From the NCBI GenBank assembly GCA_964513075.1, contig CAZELR010000002.1:1-64000 (forward strand): 64,000 nt of DNA, in the 5' to 3' direction. Below, piece after piece: positions 59,669 through 64,000 of this stretch. The DNA comes from DAOUBP01 sp964513075. Lineage in GTDB: Bacteria; Chloroflexota; Anaerolineae; CG2-30-64-16. Below the pieces are notes generated by a model, which was not told the DNA's origin, ran no database searches, and saw only the letters and a list, made by a program, of their open reading frames with translations. The translations under genes were made by a program, and so were the position numbers. Positions within the stretch are counted from its first letter, which is position 1; every line of letters begins with the position of its first letter.

Positions 59669-62521
59669 TTACTCTACAAACACAATCACTTCCGCGCTCC
59701 GCACCTCCTGCCCATCCGCCAGGCGCGCGATAGCCTGGAAGGTGTGTTGGCCCTTGACTAACGTCCACCAGGCGGTGTGCTCCGGACCCGGCGCAGGGGC
59801 CAGGGGTGCGCCGTCGGCCCAGAGAACGATCGTGCCATCCAGGCCCGGCGCCGCCAACGCAGTGATCGGGATCGCCTGCGCGCTGAGCGGCAGCCCCGGG
59901 TTGATGCGATAGGTGCGGTTGGGATCAGGGCTGGTCAGTCGAAGGTTAAAGGTTGAAGGTTGAAGGTCGGATGCTCGGTTTTGGATTTTGGATGGCACAG
60001 TTTCCAGTCCGCCATCCGCCATCTGCCATCTGCCGTCTGCCAGTTGCGGGATGTTGTTGGCTCGGGCCCAAGCCTGGTATGTGGGCGGAAGCTGCCAGAT
60101 CGTCTGCGGTGCGACGTGTTGGGGTGGGGTCGTCTCGTCAGCGGGCTGGCCGGTGCGGGTGTCGATCAGTACGCGCAGGTGCGAGCGGTCGACCTCGGTG
60201 GGTTCCGTCCCCGCGATGAACCATTCCAGGCGGCGTTGGGGGCAGGGGATGGTGGATGGTTGACGTCGGGGGTTGGATGTTGGATCTTGTAGGCTGCCGC
60301 TGCCCTGCACCCCTGCACCCTTGCTCCCCTGCTCCCCTGCTTGCATCGGCAGCAGCCCCGAGTCCGCGCACACCTCCACCTGCACCAGGCCGTCGGGGAT
60401 CTCGAAATCGCTGGCGGGGATATCGCGCAGCACTGCGAGCATGAAGTCGCGCCAGATGGGGCCGGCGCCGCTGATGCCGCTGACATCCTTCATGGGTGTG
60501 TTGTCCGCGTTGCCCACCCAGACGCCGGCGACCACTGCCGGTGTGTAGCCCACGGTCCAGTTATCGCGCCAGTCGGTGGAGGTGCCGGTCTTGGCCGCGG
60601 CCGGCCGGCCCAGCTCTAGCACGTTGCCCCGCCCGAACGCCGGCAGCCGCGCGTTGTTGTCGCTGAGGATGTCGGTAATCAGGTAGGCGACGCGGGGATC
60701 CAGGGCCATGGTTGAAGGTTGAAGGTTGAAGGTTGAAAGATCTGAACCTTTAACCTTCAACCTTTCAACGTGTGACCCGCTCTCGTAGATCGTCTCGCCA
60801 TCCAAACTCTCCACCCGCTCAATAGCGTAGGGCCTGACGCGCTGGCCGCCGTTGGCGAATGCGGCGTAGGCCGCGGTCAAATCGAGCAGCCGCACCTCGC
60901 CGCCGCCGAGGGTCAACGATAGACCGTAATGGGTTGAAGGTTCAAGGTTCAAGGTTGAAGGTTGACTCGCGGATGTGGACTGCGAAGCATCAGCCTGTGC
61001 CCCCTTGCCCACTGCCCCCTGATCACTGTCCCCTGACCCCTGACGACTGACCACTGACCGCCGTCCACTGCCCTCTGCTTCCCACGGAATCCCCAGCCGC
61101 GCGGCCTGCTCGACCAGTGCGTCGATGCCGATGTGGTCCAGGGTGATCACGGCGGGAATATTGTAGGAATTGGCCAGCGCGGCGCGCACCGAGACGGGGC
61201 CGTGGTAGATCCGGTCGTAATTGTTGGGGACATACGGCTCGCCTTCAGCGGTCAGAAAGGCGGTTCGCAAGTCGGCGATCACTGTGGCCGCGGTCCAGGG
61301 CGCCTGGCCAACTGCCCGGCTGCGTTCGGGGTCCAGCGCGGCCGCGTAGGTGAGCGGTTTGATGGCGGAGCCGGGCTGGCGGAGGCTGAGGCTGGCATTG
61401 ACCGCGCCGCTGATCGCCGGGGCGAAATAATCCGGGCTGCCCACCATGGCCAGCACCGCGCCGGTAGCGGGATCGACCGCCACTAATGCGGCGTTCTCGG
61501 CGCGGCGCGCGGGATCGGCGGCCGCGTCACACGTCACGCCGGGGACCGCGTTGGGAAGCGACGCGCAGGGGCGGAGCTGTGCCAGCCGGCGCTGTACGGC
61601 ATCTTCGGCCGCCTGCTGCCAGTCGAGGTCAAGAGTGGTGGTTACCCGCAGGCCGCCGAGGCTCAGTTGCTCTGCAGATAGCAGCGATTCAAGTTGGCCC
61701 TGCGCCCACATCACGAAGTGCGGGGCGGCGATCGGAAAGGGGGTGCCGGCATAGGCCAGGCGTTCCCTTTTTGCGTCCTGAGCTTGGCCTGGAGTAAGGT
61801 ACCCTTGCTCGATCATCAGCCTCAGCACCGTGGCCTGCCGCTCCTGCGCGATCTCCGAGTTTTCGATGGGATTGTAGCCGGCCGGGTATTGCGGCAGCCC
61901 GGCCAGCAGCGCGCACTGGGCCAGGTCCAGCTCAGACGCATGCATGCCGAAATAGGCCTGGGCCGCGGCCTCGATCCCCACGGCAAAGTGGCCGTAGTAA
62001 GTGTCGTTCAGGTACAGCGCAAGGATCTCGTCTTTGGAGTACCGCGTCTCCAGCCGCAGCGCCAGCCATGCCTCGCGCAGCTTGCGCCGCAGCGTCTGTT
62101 CGTTTCGCTCTTCGGCAGATAGGTACAACGTGCGCGCAACCTGCTGGGTAAGCGTGCTGGCTCCCGACATGGCGCCGCCGCGCCAATTTTGCCAGGCAGC
62201 GCGGCCGATCGCGATGAGGTCCACGCCCGGATGCTCGTAGAAGCGGCTGTCTTCGGTGGCGACCGTAGCCTGCTGGCAGGCCAGGGGAATCTGATTTAGC
62301 GCCAGCGGTATGTGCTTGCTGCCAGCCGGGTCGATCACTTCGTAGAGCAAGCGATCGTGGCGGTCGGTGATCAGGATGCTGGACCTGGCCGCGGGCGCGT
62401 CAATGTTGCCCGTTGCCCGGCCCGGGTCGGGCAGGTCGGCCAGCAGGACAAAGTAGCCCAGGAGCGCGCCAGCCAGCAACGCTCCCAGGGGGGCCAGGTG
62501 CCACCAGCGAACGCGATGCAT
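59669..62521 (-). CDS. pbpC: Penicillin-binding protein 1C (glycosyltransferase/transpeptidase)
   Basis: Bifunctional peptidoglycan synthase, 950 aa versus about 770-800 for the family. N-terminal anchor; GT51 domain (TEDSRFYEHPGVD, GASTLTQQVAR); transpeptidase domain with SAIK (LRQPGSAIKPLTYAAAL), SYN (NSYNIPAV) and KTG (AAKTGTSTDWRDN); C-terminal BiPBP domain. The extra length comes from four repeat-encoded insertions near residues 477-535, 582-603, 725-760 and 824-862, each reading as QPST/NL-type or Ser/Gln-rich linkers that avoid the catalytic motifs. Partner of the A2M lipoprotein. Confidence 0.95.
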   Translation of the reverse strand: MHRVRWWHLAPLGALLAGALLGYFVLLADLPDPGRATGNIDAPAARSSILITDRHDRLLYEVIDPAGSKHIPLALNQIPLACQQATVATEDSRFYEHPGVDLIAIGRAAWQNWRGGAMSGASTLTQQVARTLYLSAEERNEQTLRRKLREAWLALRLETRYSKDEILALYLNDTYYGHFAVGIEAAAQAYFGMHASELDLAQCALLAGLPQYPAGYNPIENSEIAQERQATVLRLMIEQGYLTPGQAQDAKRERLAYAGTPFPIAAPHFVMWAQGQLESLLSAEQLSLGGLRVTTTLDLDWQQAAEDAVQRRLAQLRPCASLPNAVPGVTCDAAADPARRAENAALVAVDPATGAVLAMVGSPDYFAPAISGAVNASLSLRQPGSAIKPLTYAAALDPERSRAVGQAPWTAATVIADLRTAFLTAEGEPYVPNNYDRIYHGPVSVRAALANSYNIPAVITLDHIGIDALVEQAARLGIPWEAEGSGRRSVVSRQGSGDSDQGAVGKGAQADASQSTSASQPSTLNLEPSTHYGLSLTLGGGEVRLLDLTAAYAAFANGGQRVRPYAIERVESLDGETIYESGSHVERLKVKGSDLSTFNLQPSTMALDPRVAYLITDILSDNNARLPAFGRGNVLELGRPAAAKTGTSTDWRDNWTVGYTPAVVAGVWVGNADNTPMKDVSGISGAGPIWRDFMLAVLRDIPASDFEIPDGLVQVEVCADSGLLPMQAGEQGSKGAGVQGSGSLQDPTSNPRRQPSTIPCPQRRLEWFIAGTEPTEVDRSHLRVLIDTRTGQPADETTPPQHVAPQTIWQLPPTYQAWARANNIPQLADGRWQMADGGLETVPSKIQNRASDLQPSTFNLRLTSPDPNRTYRINPGLPLSAQAIPITALAAPGLDGTIVLWADGAPLAPAPGPEHTAWWTLVKGQHTFQAIARLADGQEVRSAEVIVFVE
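59938..60048 (-). repeat. Heptamer arrays in pbpC, insertion 4
   Basis: Plus strand GGTTGAA units followed by GCCATCT/GCCGTCT units (period 7). In pbpC they encode GRWQMADGG and LQPSTFNLRL. Confidence 0.85.
60245..60350 (-). repeat. Repeat block in pbpC, insertion 3 (heptamer plus CTCCCCTG octamers)
   Basis: Includes GGATGTTGGAT units and period-8 GCTCCCCT units; encodes QGSKGAGVQGSGS...NPRRQPST. Confidence 0.75.
60712..60776 (-). repeat. Inverted TTGAAGG/CCTTCAA heptamer element in pbpC, insertion 2
   Basis: Four GGTTGAA units, a short AGATCTGAA spacer, then complementary AACCTTCAACC units, so the block can fold back on itself. It encodes ERLKVKGSDLSTFNLQPST. Confidence 0.85.
60915..61082 (-). 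repeat. Long mixed heptamer block in pbpC, insertion 1
   Basis: GGTTCAA/GGTTGAA units, then Ser/Gln-coding DNA, then CCCCTGA and ACTGACC/CCACTGC period-7 units. Encodes a linker of about 55 residues (SVVSRQGSGDSDQG...PSTLNLEPST). Confidence 0.8.
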
Positions 62522-62566
62522 TGTATTCTATAAACGTTATTCGGCGGCATAAGTTCCGGGCTATCC

Positions 62567-62595
62567 TGTAGGGGCGAGGTCACCTTGTCCCTACA
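62567..62595. repeat. Palindrome TGTAGGGGCGAGGT...CCCTACA (family P2, short copy)
   Basis: TGTAGGGGCGAGGT and ACCTTGTCCCTACA are imperfect inverted repeats directly before the stop of the 129-aa gene; related to 19732-19835. Confidence 0.65.
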
Positions 62596-62985
62596 TCACC
62601 ACTCGAAATTTCCCGCGTGTGTGTCCCAATTGACGCCTTGCAGATGGGCGGCCACGTGGGTTAAGACGTCGGTCGGGAACTCGTCCGCATACCAGCAAAC
62701 GGTCAGCTCGGAAGCCTCGCCTTGCGTGCCTCGCAGGGGTTTGTCTGAAGAAAGCTGCGCGATAAAGGTCAACGCCGGCAGGTCACCGGCCGGCGGTTCA
62801 AGCAGCAGGAAGGGCGTGTCCTCACCGCTGACAGCCGTAACGCGCTCGAAGGGGATGTCAAGCAGCATCAGGCGGCGGTCTTCGGGCGTGCCGCCCTCGA
62901 CTTCAAGATAGGTGTCTTCGATGATCAGCCGGTCCAGGCGGACGATACGATCCGTGGCCAGGGTGATGATGGGTGCGTTGCTCAT
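62596..62985 (-). CDS. Conserved-looking small protein, unknown function
   Basis: 129 aa, acidic, no membrane segment or signal. Predicted beta-rich (IVRLDRLIIEDTYLEVEGGTPEDRRLMLLDIPF). No family recognised. It has good codon use like its neighbours and an SD-like AAGGAT, so I consider it real. It lies between pbpC and msrA on the same strand. Confidence 0.6.
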   Translation of the reverse strand: MSNAPIITLATDRIVRLDRLIIEDTYLEVEGGTPEDRRLMLLDIPFERVTAVSGEDTPFLLLEPPAGDLPALTFIAQLSSDKPLRGTQGEASELTVCWYADEFPTDVLTHVAAHLQGVNWDTHAGNFEW

Positions 62986-63055
62986 GGTTATCCTTTTTGT
63001 ACGGTTGTTTTTATCATCGTTTCAGATGGCATCGGGCTGAACCTCCTGGAAAAGG

Positions 63056-63092
63056 AAGATCGGACCATCAGTTTAGCACCGATGGCCCGATC
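63056..63092 (-). terminator. Hairpin between msrA and the 129-aa gene
   Basis: AGATCGGaCCATC pairs with GATGGcCCGATCT around an 11-base loop, just after the msrA stop on the minus strand. Confidence 0.5.
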
Positions 63093-63110
63093 TGTCACAC
63101 TGAGAGCCGG

Positions 63111-63683
63111 TTATTTCTTCAGTCGGCTCAGATACTTCTGGCGGAACTTCGCCACCTTGGGTGCAATGATGATCTGGCAGTAGCCTTGTTCGGGGTGGCG
63201 TGCAAAGTATTCCTGGTGATATGCTTCGGCCGGGTAGAAAGCGGTAAACGGCGTCACCTCGGTGACGATCTTGCGCGGCCAGATGCCTTCGGCCTCCAGA
63301 TCGCGTATCACCTGCTCGGCGATTGTCTGCTGCACCAAGCTGTGGACAAAGATAGCAGAGCGGTACTGGGTGCCCACGTCGGCGCCTTGCCGGTTCAGCG
63401 TCGTCGGATCGTGGATGGTGAAGAACACCTCCAGCAGCTCACGGTAGCTGACGACCTGGGGATCGAACGTGATCTGCACCACCTCGGCGTGCCCGGTCGC
63501 GCCCGTACAAACCTCCTCGTAGCTCGGATTCGGCCTGAGGCCGCCGGCATAGCCCGAGACCACGTCCTTCACCCCGCGGAGATCGTCATAGATCGCTTCC
63601 AGGCACCAGAAGCAGCCGCCGGCCAGGGTGGCGACTTCTTCACCCTGTGCCGGATTGGTCGTCGATTCAGTTTTGTCGATCAT
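63111..63683 (-). CDS. msrA: Peptide methionine sulfoxide reductase MsrA
   Basis: Repairs methionine S-sulfoxide in proteins. 190 aa. GGCFWCLEAIYDDLRGVKDVVSGYAGG carries the catalytic Cys; GHAEVVQITFDP and the C-terminal YHQEYFARHPEQGYC (with a possible resolving Cys) complete the family pattern. Cytosolic, single domain. Confidence 0.97.
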   Translation of the reverse strand: MIDKTESTTNPAQGEEVATLAGGCFWCLEAIYDDLRGVKDVVSGYAGGLRPNPSYEEVCTGATGHAEVVQITFDPQVVSYRELLEVFFTIHDPTTLNRQGADVGTQYRSAIFVHSLVQQTIAEQVIRDLEAEGIWPRKIVTEVTPFTAFYPAEAYHQEYFARHPEQGYCQIIIAPKVAKFRQKYLSRLKK

Positions 63684-63745
63684 AACACCTCACATTCTGA
63701 CATGATGGATTTGTGTGGGCAGTATACCATCCGGCAGCCGCTCTG

Positions 63746-64000
63746 TCAGTGGACAAGCTTACCGGATTCCGGCTCGGCCGCAACCAAATCGGCGCCACTG
63801 GCGTCTGTCCAAAGCCGGCGCATCCCCTCCGACGTTGCCAGCAGTTCATCCAGCGTGCCTTCGGCTTCCACGCGGCCATCCAGCAGCACGATGATGCGAT
63901 CGGCCCGGCGCAGCACCGCGCGGCGGTGGGAGACGGCAAGAACGGTCGCGGGGGTTGAAGGTTGGAAAGTTGAAGGCGCAAGGTCGTCATCACCCCCCGA
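63746..64000 (-). CDS. ABC exporter ATPase, C-terminal end (partial)
   Basis: The minus frame ending at TGA 63746 reads ATVLAVSHRRAVLRRADRI, VLLDGRVEAEGTLDELLA and ends ESGKLVH. This is the H-loop and the post-H-loop strand of an ABC exporter ATPase (MsbA/CydCD style). Just before the H-loop strand lies APSTFQPSTP, encoded by TTCAACC heptamers (63952-63985): an in-frame repeat insertion next to a conserved strand. The Walker motifs are outside the window. Confidence 0.8.
   Translation of the reverse strand, partial: SGGDDDLAPSTFQPSTPATVLAVSHRRAVLRRADRIIVLLDGRVEAEGTLDELLATSEGMRRLWTDASGADLVAAEPESGKLVH
63952..63985 (-). repeat. TTCAACC heptamer array inside the ABC exporter gene
   Basis: Plus strand GGTTGAAGGTTGGAAAGTTGAAG; coding strand CTTCAACTTTCCAACCTTCA, giving PSTFQPST. 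Confidence 0.75.

Noticed and set aside
63667..63993. 108-codon minus-strand frame at the window end
   Set aside because: Out of frame with the ABC exporter reading frame that gives the H-loop and ends at 63746.

Overview
The window is a compact, GC-rich bacterial chromosome segment that is almost fully coding. It best fits a filamentous Chloroflexota (Anaerolineae, Caldilineae or Ardenticatenia-like). This assignment is an inference from gene content: a large-type SRP RNA with an Alu domain, an NfeD/stomatin pair, a stand-alone metacaspase, an A2M/PbpC pair, DUF4037, a Ccm-type cytochrome c maturation set, and many heptanucleotide repeats. No IS element, prophage, CRISPR array or replication origin was seen.

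Layout. 1-2.2 kb: end of an ABC importer operon (permease tail, ATPase) and a PfkB kinase. 2.2-12.5 kb: an eight-gene aromatic amino acid operon on the minus strand, in transcription order aroH-pheA fusion, aroF (DAHP synthase Ib), tyrA, aroA, aroE, tyrS, aroC, aroK-aroB fusion. It is preceded by a consensus promoter, a 38-codon leader peptide with a Phe-Phe-Phe-Tyr-Tyr run, and an intrinsic terminator, which together look like a textbook attenuator. 12.5-16.2 kb: glnA-hslO, and a methyltransferase-DUF1697 pair. 16.3-20.8 kb: acyltransferase, MFS carrier, C69 peptidase, and a convergent metacaspase. 20.8-29.6 kb: a minus-strand operon with two zinc-ribbon membrane proteins, ccmH, tlpA/ccmG, ccmF, and a GlnE-like adenylyltransferase carrying an internal pair of ACT domains. 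29.7-34.9 kb: LysM L,D-transpeptidase, sugar epimerase, aspS, a candidate 6S RNA, and an MBL hydrolase. 34.9-43.6 kb: GT-C-like membrane protein, FTCD-type cyclodeaminase, hsp20, lon, and an unusual PHP-AlbA fusion. 43.6-49.5 kb: UbiA prenyltransferase, DUF4037, and the four genes of a sodium-pumping acyl-CoA decarboxylase. 49.5-52.2 kb: two tRNA-Ser genes, NfeD/SPFH, and SRP RNA. 52.2-64 kb: HAD phosphatase, a small membrane protein, a giant thioester A2M lipoprotein, pbpC, a small unknown protein, msrA, and the end of an ABC exporter.

The most distinctive feature is repeat biology. Short tandem repeats of period 7 (GCGTATT, TTCAACC, TTCGTCT and GACGAAG types) and a period-8 type (CTCCCCTG) occur between genes and also in frame inside aroK-aroB, aroA, aroE, tyrA, glnE, pbpC and the terminal ABC gene. 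Because 7 and 3 are coprime, such an array reads as the same heptapeptide in all three frames of a strand, so it can lie inside a gene as a linker as long as the total length keeps frame. Several families of perfect palindromes also recur; some supply the stop codons of the genes they abut.
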